A program made the position numbers and the translations under genes. The notes beneath the pieces were generated by a model. It had not been told where the DNA came from. It worked only from the letters and a program-made list of their open reading frames with translations, and made no database searches. From Oscillospiraceae bacterium (lineage in GTDB: Bacteria > Bacillota_A > Clostridia > Oscillospirales > Ruminococcaceae), in the NCBI GenBank assembly GCA_017523995.1, contig JAFWUX010000237.1, positions 50,769 to 114,768 on the forward strand: a DNA stretch of 64,000 nucleotides, in the 5' to 3' direction. Shown here one piece after another: positions 52,272 to 60,841 of the stretch (position 1 is the stretch's first letter; each line of letters begins with the position of its first letter).

Positions 52272-53850
52272 ATTGTTCAATTGTGACAGCGCCGATCTGC
52301 GCAGAGATGGTTCCGGCAAGTGCATCCAGTGCGTCCGGATCGAAGAAATCGGACAATCCGCATTCCTGCATGATATCCCTGAAATGATACTCCCCGCTCA
52401 TACAGGAATAGGAACTGAGCTTGTCATAAACCGATGCTGCGTTCCTGAAATCCTCATTGACCATTGTGTACATTTCAAGTGCTGGCAGCGCCGAAACACC
52501 GTAGCTGATATAATATCCGGGCTGCTCAAACAGATGCGTGATCTGATACAGTTCCAAATCCTGACCGCATGTTTCCATGATCTCGTTAAACAGGGCTGCT
52601 GTCTCATCCGGAGAGATATCATCCAGCCGCTGCGTCACTGTATATTCAAACTCCCCGACTGCGAATCCGGCAATCAGCGAATCAAGCAGATCAAACAGCA
52701 CCGCCTGCTGATAGAGCTCGGCATCGCTCCCGAAGATATCCGGATAATACGGCAGGAACATCGTTACCATGCTCTGCGACTGTGCTTCAGCAATATCCAG
52801 ATTCATACTCTGCAGACAGACCGGCGTTGTATCACGCCAATCCGAGTGGAAATGCCCGAATTCATGGGTCACAGTAATGAAATCGAGGTAATCATCATTC
52901 AGATAGGTGTACATCAGTGCGGTTTGTTCGCCCGGCAGATTGACAGTAAAGCTGCCGTCATAGCAGTTGACGCCGACCGCTTCGGTATAGAGCGATTCGC
53001 TGAACAGTTTTGTGACGGACTCTGCGACATTTTCACCGAGACGCGGCGCATATTTTTTCAGTTCAGCATAAGGGTCGATATCAACAGACTTACTCAGGAT
53101 TTCTGCACTGTCTCCGCCGAGCTGCTCTTTCAGCGCATCCCGCAGCGGAACGAATTTTTCAGTTACGATGCGGAAAACTTCCGAAGCTTCTTCGGCGGTG
53201 TAGTCGCGGTCATAGTAGTCGTACAGCGCTTCTGAGACGTCATAGTCAGAAAGCAGATCCAGATAGATTTCCGCGCATTTCGCGTTGGTTTCATCAAGAG
53301 CCGTTTCTTCGTCATATGCGATGCTGTAATAATCCTCAAGCAGCTTGGACTGACCTGCTGCATCATTCCGCGCATCGGAGATTGCGCGCGTCAGGCTGTT
53401 GATGGAATAATATTCGAGATTTTGCGTGTCTGCATATGCTGCGAAAATATCCCGATATGCGGAGCGCTGATAGCCGTTCGCAAATGCCCATTGTGCTATG
53501 CTCTCTGCGATGTAATAATCAGCGGTTGTGTCATGATAGAACTGAGACAATTCCGGATTGTTCCAGTCAGCATAATAGGCAATCTGTGCGCGCATATTGA
53601 TCGCATATGCTTCATTGACCGCATCAAGCATGTCTTTGATCAGCAATTCTGCTTCGGCTTCAGAATCCGGATTGCTCCAGTTTTCCTGCAATGCGGATGC
53701 TTTGTCTTTTAGTTCTGCGGTGTTGAAACGGTTATCTTTTTGATCGGAGCCGGTATCGGATGTTTCGGCGGGATCGGACAGATCGCAGCCGGAAAGCGGA
53801 ATACATACTGTCAGTGCGAGCAGTCCGGGGATTATACGCCGAAACCTCAT
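52270..53850 (-). CDS. M3-family zinc metallopeptidase lipoprotein
   Basis: A surface peptidase of 526 residues. Lipobox LSGC (Cys near 22) is followed by an acidic linker and a mostly helical body. The zinc site is VTHEFGHFHSDW (HExxH), with the third ligand in DIAEAQSQSMV about 30 residues later, as in oligoendopeptidase F (M3). Active-site residues look intact. M3 peptidases are normally cytoplasmic, so the lipoprotein form is unusual; it should act on extracellular oligopeptides or on a membrane client. It lies 17 bases after the pseudo-ATPase gene and is probably cotranscribed with it. Confidence 0.85.
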   Translation of the reverse strand: MRFRRIIPGLLALTVCIPLSGCDLSDPAETSDTGSDQKDNRFNTAELKDKASALQENWSNPDSEAEAELLIKDMLDAVNEAYAINMRAQIAYYADWNNPELSQFYHDTTADYYIAESIAQWAFANGYQRSAYRDIFAAYADTQNLEYYSINSLTRAISDARNDAAGQSKLLEDYYSIAYDEETALDETNAKCAEIYLDLLSDYDVSEALYDYYDRDYTAEEASEVFRIVTEKFVPLRDALKEQLGGDSAEILSKSVDIDPYAELKKYAPRLGENVAESVTKLFSESLYTEAVGVNCYDGSFTVNLPGEQTALMYTYLNDDYLDFITVTHEFGHFHSDWRDTTPVCLQSMNLDIAEAQSQSMVTMFLPYYPDIFGSDAELYQQAVLFDLLDSLIAGFAVGEFEYTVTQRLDDISPDETAALFNEIMETCGQDLELYQITHLFEQPGYYISYGVSALPALEMYTMVNEDFRNAASVYDKLSSYSCMSGEYHFRDIMQECGLSDFFDPDALDALAGTISAQIGAVTIEQ

Positions 53851-53867
53851 AGATACGCCCTTTCTGT

Positions 53868-56435
53868 TCAGGTATCCTTCATACGGATTGTCAGGATTGT
53901 GACAATCGTACAGATCAGATGGTAAATCAGCAGGATGCCGCCGCTGACTTCACTGTAAGCGCCGAGAATAATAAAGATCAGCACAAACAGGAAACCGAGG
54001 CATGCGGTCACGGCCTGCAGGATCATGCCGAGATTCGCAATCGAGCGGATGCGCTTGGCACCGATGATTGTCTGGATAAAGCCCGCAAGCCTTCCGGCAC
54101 AAAGCATCGAAGGCTTTGCAGACTGCAGCGGTCTGGTTTCCTCGATGAAATCGGCTTCATACCGCGCGGGGATGATCTTGACATGCTCCTCGCGCATGCC
54201 GAACAGTCTGGACATCCGGCGCTGCGAAAGCATCGCATCTGTGCTCCTGACAAGCAGGAACAGATTTTCCCGTTCCAGTTCTCTGAGCCAGTGTCTGATG
54301 GATTTGTTGGCTTCAAGCCGGACAATAAAGAGCGCGGCGACGCTTCCGGCAATTGAGAGATACAGCGCATCTTCTCCCTCATTTACCATGCCGCGCACCT
54401 TTGCGGTTGCCGGAATGCCCTCGATGCTGTGTTCGATCATCATATCGCGGGTGCCGAGCAGAACGCGCTTGTTTTCAATCCAGCCGCTGATGCCCTTGCT
54501 CTCATCATAGACATAGTTTTCAACCGGCAGAAGCAGGGTTTCTTCCGTCAGGATTGCATTTGCAAAAATATCTTTCAGGATACTGCCAGCGTGATTGGTC
54601 AGGCTTGCGGCGTAGCGGAGGGCTTCTTCTGTGTGCGCTTCACCGACAACCTGAATGGACTCCAGCTTCGTTGAGCCCTGCGGGAACAGTGTGGTTGCAT
54701 CAACCATGACCGTGTTGACATCGAAGAAATCATCGACGCTCTGATATCCCAGCAGAATGCCGCTGTTCCGGACATAATCTCTTGCTCCGGAAAGCATCGG
54801 CAGATTGGAAATCAGTGTGATTGCGGTGCAGGCGCAAGCCGAAAAGCAAAGTGCAAAGACTGACATGCCGTAGCATACAGCGCTGTCTACATGATCACGG
54901 CGCAGCAGCGCGATACCGACAGAAAACAGTGCCGCAAGCAGTGTAATCAGCGGAACAGCAGTGCGGCAGAATTTATCGGCTACATCGGTGGAAAACGTAT
55001 ACTTGAGGAAATCTTCAGGGTTCTCGACGGGCTGCATTGCTGCAAGAATCGGGAAGTCCCCTGTTGTTCCGCGTGTCAGATTTTCAGCTCGTTTCTCATC
55101 CTCAACATAGTGAATCGCATATTTCGGATTGCCGTCTGTCAAACGCTCAAAGTTTTTCAGTGCTCTTGCAGCAATCATCTTCTTGCCGATCGCATTGACA
55201 ACCAGCGAAAACAATCCGACTGAGATATAAACAGAGACAACACCGGTCCGCAGCATGTTCGGGCTCGGCAGAATCAGAAATGCAGCAAGTTCCGCTGTCA
55301 TCATGGACATGGCAGCGAGAGAATCACAGTCCGCGCGCAGACGCAGCAGCTTCGCATAACCGTTTTTCAGCAGGCTGCCGACAAACGGCAGTGCTGCCAT
55401 ACCGAGAAGAAGCTGGATGGTCAGAAATGCGATCGGTGCCTCTTTACTGCTCAGAAAAGCAGGCATCGGAAACGTCGGCAGCCAGTCAAAGAACGTGATC
55501 AGACCGCTGCAAATTGTGAGAAATCCGAGAATGAAGATGCGCAGCGAGAGATTCATATTCAGCTCGTTGAGATCATTGCGGATCGCTTCACGGTTTTCGG
55601 TCTGCTGCTTTGCCTCCATCGGCAGATCGGTGCGTTCGCGGCGCTCATCCTGATAGCGCACATCAATATCAATGTGTCTGCGCGATTCCGAGTTGCTTGC
55701 GGAAAGATTGAGCTGTGTGTGCTCCGCCTGTTTCATATAGCGGATCGGACGGGCAGCTTCACGCGGATGCTGCTTGAGATTCTCCGGAATGCGCTCCATG
55801 ACCTCAGGTGCATCCGGACGCTCACGACGCTTGCGCAGCTTGGATGCCGGCAGTGTCTGCATGGATGAGACCGGTGTCACCTTCTGATAGGGCTGTGCAT
55901 CGGCGGCGGGCTGTCTGCGGCGAAGTTCCTTTGCACGGGTCGAATCATGCATCCGGCGGATCTTCGGTCTGTACTCGCCGTTTTCATCTTCCGTGACAAG
56001 AACAGCGTGATCATATGCCTTGGAAGTAGCTGTAACATGTGCATCGCGCTGCGCACGGGATTCCGGCTCCACATTTGCAATGGAGTTCATGAAAGAGACC
56101 TGCGGCTTTTTAATATCCGCGGGTGTGACAGTCCGTACAGGCTCTTTTCGGCGAAGCGCAGACTGTGCGCGGTCTGACGGAGCAGGTGCTTTGACAACCT
56201 TCACAGGTTCAGCCTGTTTCAGCGGGCTGGCTTCCTGTTTATCTTTTGCAGGGCTGTTCCCTTCTGCCTTCGGTTTTTCTGCCTGATTCTCATTGCTCTC
56301 AGACGGCTTTTCGTCTTTTACCGGTTCTGATGTTTCAGGCAGAGAAGCGGCGTCGGTTTCCGTTTCCTGACTGGTCACAGCAGCCGCAGCGGTTTCATTC
56401 TGCTTTTGTTTATTCTTGCGTTTTCTGGACGACAT
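53868..56435 (-). CDS. Degenerate metal P-type ATPase-like membrane protein
   Basis: A protein of 855 residues. The first 285 are a long, charged, low-complexity cytoplasmic region. Next come about six membrane spans (about 300-570), then nucleotide-domain-like sequence and two final spans (about 800-850), the P1B ATPase order. The metal site CPC in M6 reads ACACTAITLISNLPML (Pro to Ala). The phosphorylation loop DKTGTLT reads DATTLFP: the Asp remains but Lys and TGT are lost. LLGTRDMMIEHSIEG resembles the nucleotide domain; TGDN and GDGxND are absent (LVRSTD). It is therefore unlikely to pump. It is followed after 17 bases by an M3 metallopeptidase lipoprotein. Confidence 0.72.
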   Translation of the reverse strand: MSSRKRKNKQKQNETAAAAVTSQETETDAASLPETSEPVKDEKPSESNENQAEKPKAEGNSPAKDKQEASPLKQAEPVKVVKAPAPSDRAQSALRRKEPVRTVTPADIKKPQVSFMNSIANVEPESRAQRDAHVTATSKAYDHAVLVTEDENGEYRPKIRRMHDSTRAKELRRRQPAADAQPYQKVTPVSSMQTLPASKLRKRRERPDAPEVMERIPENLKQHPREAARPIRYMKQAEHTQLNLSASNSESRRHIDIDVRYQDERRERTDLPMEAKQQTENREAIRNDLNELNMNLSLRIFILGFLTICSGLITFFDWLPTFPMPAFLSSKEAPIAFLTIQLLLGMAALPFVGSLLKNGYAKLLRLRADCDSLAAMSMMTAELAAFLILPSPNMLRTGVVSVYISVGLFSLVVNAIGKKMIAARALKNFERLTDGNPKYAIHYVEDEKRAENLTRGTTGDFPILAAMQPVENPEDFLKYTFSTDVADKFCRTAVPLITLLAALFSVGIALLRRDHVDSAVCYGMSVFALCFSACACTAITLISNLPMLSGARDYVRNSGILLGYQSVDDFFDVNTVMVDATTLFPQGSTKLESIQVVGEAHTEEALRYAASLTNHAGSILKDIFANAILTEETLLLPVENYVYDESKGISGWIENKRVLLGTRDMMIEHSIEGIPATAKVRGMVNEGEDALYLSIAGSVAALFIVRLEANKSIRHWLRELERENLFLLVRSTDAMLSQRRMSRLFGMREEHVKIIPARYEADFIEETRPLQSAKPSMLCAGRLAGFIQTIIGAKRIRSIANLGMILQAVTACLGFLFVLIFIILGAYSEVSGGILLIYHLICTIVTILTIRMKDT

Positions 56436-56471
56436 TTCGTATGCATCCTTTCTTTGAGTTCAATAATTCCT

Positions 56472-57224
56472 TTATTCAGTTCGCTGCCGGACAGCTTCAT
56501 ACATCAGAATTCCGGCGGCTACAGAAGCATTCAGAGAATTGACTTTGCCGAACATCGGCAGAGAGATGATTGCATCGCACTGCGCTTTAACGGGTTCACT
56601 GAGACCGAATCCCTCAGAGCCGATCACCAGCCCGATTGCGCCCTGCAGATCGGTTTTCGTTGCCGGAGCACCGTTCATATCGGCGCCGTAAAACCAGATT
56701 CCCTGCTTTTTGAGCGCGATCATTTCGGTTGCAAGATTGCTGACACGCGCGACCGGCAGCCAGCTTGCAGCGCCGGCAGAGGTTTTGAATACGGTCTGTG
56801 TCAGAGATGCACTGCGGCGCTTCGGCAGAATTATACCGTCTGCACCGGCTGCCTCAGCAGTCCGGATGATCGCGCCGAGATTATGCGGATCCTCAATGCC
56901 GTCGCAGAGAATCAGAAAGGGCTTTGTACCTTTCTGCTCGCTGATCGCAAGGATATCCGCAACCGATGCATACTGCGCACATGCGCCCTCAGCACATACG
57001 CCCTGATGATTGGAACCGCCTGTCATGGCATCAAGCTTCCGGGCGTCCGTCACTTTGACAGGAATCCCCTTTTTTCTTGCAGCGCTGCAAATCGCGCCGA
57101 GACTTCCGTTCATAGACACAACAAAAATCTGATTGATCGGGTTTTCGGCTTTCAGCGCTTCTGTCACAGCATTTCTGCCGAAAATATAATCAGATTCTTC
57201 ATGATTCACATATTGTTTTTTCAT
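56472..57224 (-). CDS. rlmB: 23S rRNA (guanosine-2251-2'-O)-methyltransferase-type SpoU protein
   Basis: A SPOUT-class methylase of 250 residues. The N-terminal substrate-binding domain (IFGRNAVTEALKAENPINQIFV) and C-terminal knot with LILCDGIEDPHNLGAIIRTAEAAGADGIIL, GLVIGSEGFGLSEPVK and LPMFGKVNSLNASVAAGILMYE are complete. It fits the RlmB group, though the exact rRNA target is inferred. It has its own promoter and is 36 bases before the pseudo-ATPase gene. Confidence 0.93.
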   Translation of the reverse strand: MKKQYVNHEESDYIFGRNAVTEALKAENPINQIFVVSMNGSLGAICSAARKKGIPVKVTDARKLDAMTGGSNHQGVCAEGACAQYASVADILAISEQKGTKPFLILCDGIEDPHNLGAIIRTAEAAGADGIILPKRRSASLTQTVFKTSAGAASWLPVARVSNLATEMIALKKQGIWFYGADMNGAPATKTDLQGAIGLVIGSEGFGLSEPVKAQCDAIISLPMFGKVNSLNASVAAGILMYEAVRQRTE

Positions 57225-57261
57225 AGTCTCCCCTCAAATCGCATATCATTCCTATTCTACT

Positions 57262-57290
57262 ATTATACCATATCCGCCGAAAAATCACAA
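57262..57290 (-). promoter_or_regulatory. Promoter of rlmB
   Basis: On the minus strand, TTGTGA (57285-57290), a 17-base spacer and TATAAT (57262-57267). Confidence 0.65.
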
Positions 57291-57328
57291 GAAGAAACAA
57301 GCAATCATTTTGCACAGTCATTTGGTAA

Positions 57329-58501
57329 TTATTCACATATTACGCCAGAATCAACTGTGTTTGTCATGTTTTCCCGCTTTTTGTATGTGACACATATTGT
57401 AATGCAGTCCGGCGATATCCGGATTGTATGGATGATTCTGCGGCAAAGTGAATCCTGAAACGGGATTCCGTCCTGCCGGAGCACTTCGCTGATATTGTCA
57501 AGCAGCTCTTTCCGCAATATGGAAGGTGCTCTGCATGTCTGGAATCTTTTTCTTGTACTGCAGATGATTCTGCCGCCTTCTGTTCCGGAAATATGCATTT
57601 TTGCACCGCAGCATGCGCAGAATACTTTTCCGGTAAGCCAGTGCGGCGGTTCGCGGCGCCTGCGTTTATCGGATAGTTTATCTTTGACTTCATAAAACAG
57701 TTCATCTGAGATGATCCTCGGAACCGGATACAGAATGGCTTTTTCATACGGAACAGGAATGCGCCGGTTGCATTTATAGCTCGCTTTTTCTGATGTATGC
57801 AGATACAGATTCCCGATATAAGCCGGATTGTTCAGTATCCGCCGGACTGCCGTATCACTCCATTTCCGCTCTGATTCTTTCACAGCCCGAAGTCTGCCGG
57901 CAATTTTGCAGATGGATGCTCCGCTGCAATACTGTTGAAATATAGACTTGATAATCTGCGCATGTTGATTCTGTACGCAGATTGCATCCTCGCGTTTTTC
58001 ATACCCGAAAGGCAGATGTGCTGCGGTACAGAATCCTGCGTTTTGTTTTGCATAGATTGCTGCGCGAACCTTACGGGAGATATCGCGGGCATACCAGTCA
58101 TCAATGACCGCCCGTATAGCAAATAGGTCATTTGAGGCGGAGCTGCGGGCTGTATCTATGCCGTCGTCAACCGATATCAGCCGGATTCCATGTGCCGGAA
58201 ACCACTCTTCTATCAGTGTTCCGGTATGAATATAATTCCGGCTGAGCCGCGATAAATCTTTGACAAGAACCGTGTCAATCCGACCGTCTTCTATTGCCTG
58301 AAACATTTGCTGCAGCCCTTTGCGGTTTTGTGTTGTGCCGGTGATGCCGTCATCCAAAAATTCGTATCGGACCGGAATTTGGTTTACAGCAGCATACTGC
58401 ATTAAAAGGCGGCGTTGATTGGCGATACTTTCCGACTCATTCCGGTTATTGTCATCTCTTGAAAGTCTGAGATAGATGGCACCATACTTTATCAATTCCA
58501 T
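57329..58501 (-). CDS. Serine recombinase (resolvase/invertase superfamily with zinc ribbon)
   Basis: A site-specific recombinase of 390 residues. The N-terminal resolvase domain has the catalytic Ser14 in YLRLSRDD and the arginine motif VLVKDLSRLSRN. A recombinase domain (LPFGYEKREDAI, WSDTAVRRILNNPAYIGNLYL) and a zinc ribbon (FCACCGAKMHISG) follow. It is shorter than many large serine integrases, with a trimmed C-terminus. ATG at 58501 with AGAGGTG is chosen over a longer frame to 58558. It sits 119 bases from the initiator tRNA gene, with no phage or conjugation genes around, so it is a lone or residual element gene. Confidence 0.88.
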   Translation of the reverse strand: MELIKYGAIYLRLSRDDNNRNESESIANQRRLLMQYAAVNQIPVRYEFLDDGITGTTQNRKGLQQMFQAIEDGRIDTVLVKDLSRLSRNYIHTGTLIEEWFPAHGIRLISVDDGIDTARSSASNDLFAIRAVIDDWYARDISRKVRAAIYAKQNAGFCTAAHLPFGYEKREDAICVQNQHAQIIKSIFQQYCSGASICKIAGRLRAVKESERKWSDTAVRRILNNPAYIGNLYLHTSEKASYKCNRRIPVPYEKAILYPVPRIISDELFYEVKDKLSDKRRRREPPHWLTGKVFCACCGAKMHISGTEGGRIICSTRKRFQTCRAPSILRKELLDNISEVLRQDGIPFQDSLCRRIIHTIRISPDCITICVTYKKRENMTNTVDSGVICE

Positions 58502-58575
58502 TCGCGCACCTCTAAACAAAAGAATCTCCGATTCGCAGATCATTATGTGCAAAATCACTTTTTTTCAATAAACTC

Positions 58576-58604
58576 TTGACTTTTGCATGACTCTGTGGTA
58601 TAAT
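58576..58604 (+). promoter_or_regulatory. Promoter of the initiator tRNA gene
   Basis: TTGACT at 58576-58581, a 17-base spacer and TATAAT at 58599-58604, 15 bases before the tRNA. Confidence 0.85.
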
Positions 58605-58619
58605 AAATATCGTTGAGAA

Positions 58620-58696
<77 letters not shown>

Positions 58697-58701
58697 ATTC
58701 A

Positions 58702-58736
58702 AAAGGCTCGTAGATGCTTGCATTTACGAGCCTTTC
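58702..58736 (+). terminator. Terminator of the tRNA-fMet gene
   Basis: An 11-bp stem AAAGGCTCGTA (58702-58712) with TACGAGCCTTT (58725-58735), six bases after the CCA end. Confidence 0.85.
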
Positions 58737-58740
58737 AATT

Positions 58741-58985
58741 TTCCTGCACTCCCCTGCTCAGAGGCATTTTGACATCAATTTCAAAAATCACTGTTTTTGA
58801 CGCATTTACAGGAGTATTCTGCAATTGATGATTGTGCCGCTGTTGAAAACTTTTCTATTGGTATAAAATATAATCTTTATCATTGTTGCAGCCCTACAGG
58901 GCTGCGGCTTTCATCTCATACCTATACAATATATATGAGCCAGTGAAGATTAAAATCAATCTCCACTGGCTCATTCTATGCTGCG
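58741..58985. other. Gene-free stretch with two hairpins
   Basis: No gene is seen between the tRNA terminator and the leucine-rich-repeat gene. A tight hairpin, GCAGCCC-TACA-GGGCTGC, lies at 58888-58905. A long-loop stem, ATGAGCCAGTG with CACTGGCTCAT, spans about 58936-58978 and may end minus-strand transcripts from 60194. Nothing else was recognised. Confidence 0.5.
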
Positions 58986-59006
58986 TGTTTATAATTCAGA
59001 CCGACA

Positions 59007-60194
59007 TCAAGAATCATCTTTTTCGTTAAGACTGTCTATGATCTTGATACGATGTTCAGCTGCATACGCGCGAACATACTGGTTTTTCTTCGATACAATG
59101 GTTTTTTTGCTCCGCTTTTTCCTGCCGAACAGATTTTCCCCGATATATTCCACGCTGTCCGGTATTTCAAGAACCCAGAGCTTTATGCAGTCCGCAAACG
59201 CGCCGTCCTCGATTCGTTTCAGTCCGGACGGCAACGTTACTTTTTCAAGATGATAACAGTTTGCAAACGCATCTTTTTCGATCACCGTCACGTCATCCGG
59301 TATCACAATTTCCGTAAGCTGATGACAGTGCCGGAACATCCCGAGACTGATCCTTGTGATATGCGCTGGGAGCTTCACACTTTTCAGATTCACACATTTG
59401 TAAAATGCTTTCGATCCGATATATATAACACTGTCCGGAATTTTCAGTTCGGTAAACGATTCGCATTTCCGGAACGCATCCGCACCGATATATAAAAGTC
59501 CGTCCGGCAGATCAATATTCTGAAGCTTCCAGCAGAAACGGAATGCTGCATCTTTGATATATTTCAGATTCTTAGAAAGCGTGACCTTTGTAAGCAGTCG
59601 GCTTCTTTCAATCGCACCTGTCCCGATCACAGTCACAGAGTCCGGCAGTGTCAGACTGACGATCAGATAACTGTCCGCAAGTGCGCTGTCTGCGATTGCA
59701 TCTGTTCCCTTTCGGATCACAATGTCATAGCGATCCTTTTCCCAGTGCGGTTTTCGCGCTCTTCCGACACACTTGTTGAACAGATATACAACGCCGTATT
59801 GATCAGCGAGTGCGTCGAGCTCTTTTCTGTAAACATATCCGCCGCCGCATTTCAGATCATCCGGATTTCCTCCGGGGATCACATGATACACGGCTGTGTT
59901 CACATATTCACGGGAAATGAAGCTGATTTTATCCAGATCTTTGATTCTCGGATAATATGAATCCACGACCTTTTCGCCTGTATCATGTTTCTGAAAATAA
60001 GGCATTCTGTCCGGATAATATGATCCGAGTCCATGTTTTCTCCATACTTCTCTGCCGCGCTGTATCTCCTCATCGAACTGAGCCATTGCCCTTTTTACCT
60101 TGCCGGATGCTTTAAAACGGCAGAAAGCCTCATAGGTAATCATCTGCATGATGTCACTGGGGATTTTCTGCATCTCGTTCTCCTGCATTTCCAT
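59007..60194 (-). CDS. Leucine-rich-repeat (BspA-like, LRR_5) protein without signal peptide
   Basis: A protein of 395 residues. After an N-terminal part of about 195 residues with no known domain come eight 23-residue repeats of the type VTLPxGLKxIxxxAFxxCxxLxx (for example IDLPDGLLYIGADAF), then a short Lys-rich tail (RKKRSKK). BspA-type repeats usually occur in secreted adhesins, but no signal peptide or membrane span is visible, so the protein is probably cytoplasmic or exported otherwise. ATG at 60194 with GGGGG 8 bases upstream is chosen. It has its own promoter. Function unknown. Confidence 0.8.
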   Translation of the reverse strand: MEMQENEMQKIPSDIMQMITYEAFCRFKASGKVKRAMAQFDEEIQRGREVWRKHGLGSYYPDRMPYFQKHDTGEKVVDSYYPRIKDLDKISFISREYVNTAVYHVIPGGNPDDLKCGGGYVYRKELDALADQYGVVYLFNKCVGRARKPHWEKDRYDIVIRKGTDAIADSALADSYLIVSLTLPDSVTVIGTGAIERSRLLTKVTLSKNLKYIKDAAFRFCWKLQNIDLPDGLLYIGADAFRKCESFTELKIPDSVIYIGSKAFYKCVNLKSVKLPAHITRISLGMFRHCHQLTEIVIPDDVTVIEKDAFANCYHLEKVTLPSGLKRIEDGAFADCIKLWVLEIPDSVEYIGENLFGRKKRSKKTIVSKKNQYVRAYAAEHRIKIIDSLNEKDDS

Positions 60195-60242
60195 ATTGTT
60201 GCCCCCTTTCATGTTCTTAAATCGGTGATTTACTATAAATCT

Positions 60243-60271
60243 AGTATAGCACAAAAGAAGGTAAATTGCAA
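60243..60271 (-). promoter_or_regulatory. Promoter of the leucine-rich-repeat gene
   Basis: On the minus strand, TTGCAA (60266-60271), a 17-base spacer and TATACT (60243-60248). Confidence 0.75.
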
Positions 60272-60350
60272 TAACCTGACAGTTTACGCGCAAAAAAACA
60301 CGTCACCCCGCCGAAAAGCAGAGTGCCGTTAAATCCGTATTTTCTATACC

Positions 60351-60632
60351 TCAATCTCCATACCATTCCAGCTTCTCAAACAGAACCGCCGTTACGGAAT
60401 TATCCCCGATGTGATTTTTCAGCTTTGTAAATTTCTTCTCCGTCATGATGATGCGCGGATGCGCATTCATTCCGTATTTTTCGATCATGTCGCTGATAAC
60501 CTGTTCGCCGTCAATAAAGTCACCGTAACACTCCGTCTGGTTAGCTTCGGTATTCTCAGCAAATACACGAAACGGTATCATAGTAATGATCATGACCAGT
60601 ACAAACAGCATACTGAACAGCTTTCTTTTCAT
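60351..60632 (-). pseudogene. Truncated secreted protein resembling the start of a heparinase II/III-type polysaccharide lyase
   Basis: An open frame of only 93 residues with a clear signal peptide (MKRKLFSMLFVLVMIITMIPFRVFA) and a NAHPRIIMTEKKFTKLKNHI motif. Heparinase II/III-like enzymes typically begin their helical domain with a HPRxxMT-type sequence, but they exceed 500 residues. Here the frame stops after EKLEWYGD and no continuation is found in the 50 bases before the next gene's promoter. It still has a good promoter (60680-60708) and a GGGAGGG site. It is probably a decayed gene, but a short secreted protein cannot be excluded. Confidence 0.55.
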
Positions 60633-60679
60633 AGCGTTCCCTCCCCTATCTGATTACATCGTCATTGCGCTGTATATTC

Positions 60680-60708
60680 AGTATATCATGCAGCCTGCTC
60701 CGCGTCAA
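60680..60708 (-). promoter_or_regulatory. Promoter of the truncated secreted protein
   Basis: On the minus strand, TTGACG (60703-60708), a 17-base spacer and TATACT (60680-60685). Confidence 0.7.
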
Positions 60709-60790
60709 TACATTATTTCATTTTTTAGCAGTATTCTGCGGTGACAATAAGAGCGGCTGCGCTGCAATGAGAACGTCGTATACATGAAAG

Positions 60791-60838
60791 AATCCCCTTC
60801 ATCAAAGGAATCACAGCGTTCCGATGATGAAGGGGATT
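60791..60838 (-). terminator. Terminator after the MATE fusion gene
   Basis: A 14-bp stem AATCCCCTTCATCA (60791-60804) with TGATGAAGGGGATT (60825-60838). Its inner part pairs further (GGAA with TTCC). It lies just after the stop of the minus-strand gene. Confidence 0.7.
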
Positions 60839-60841
60839 GCG

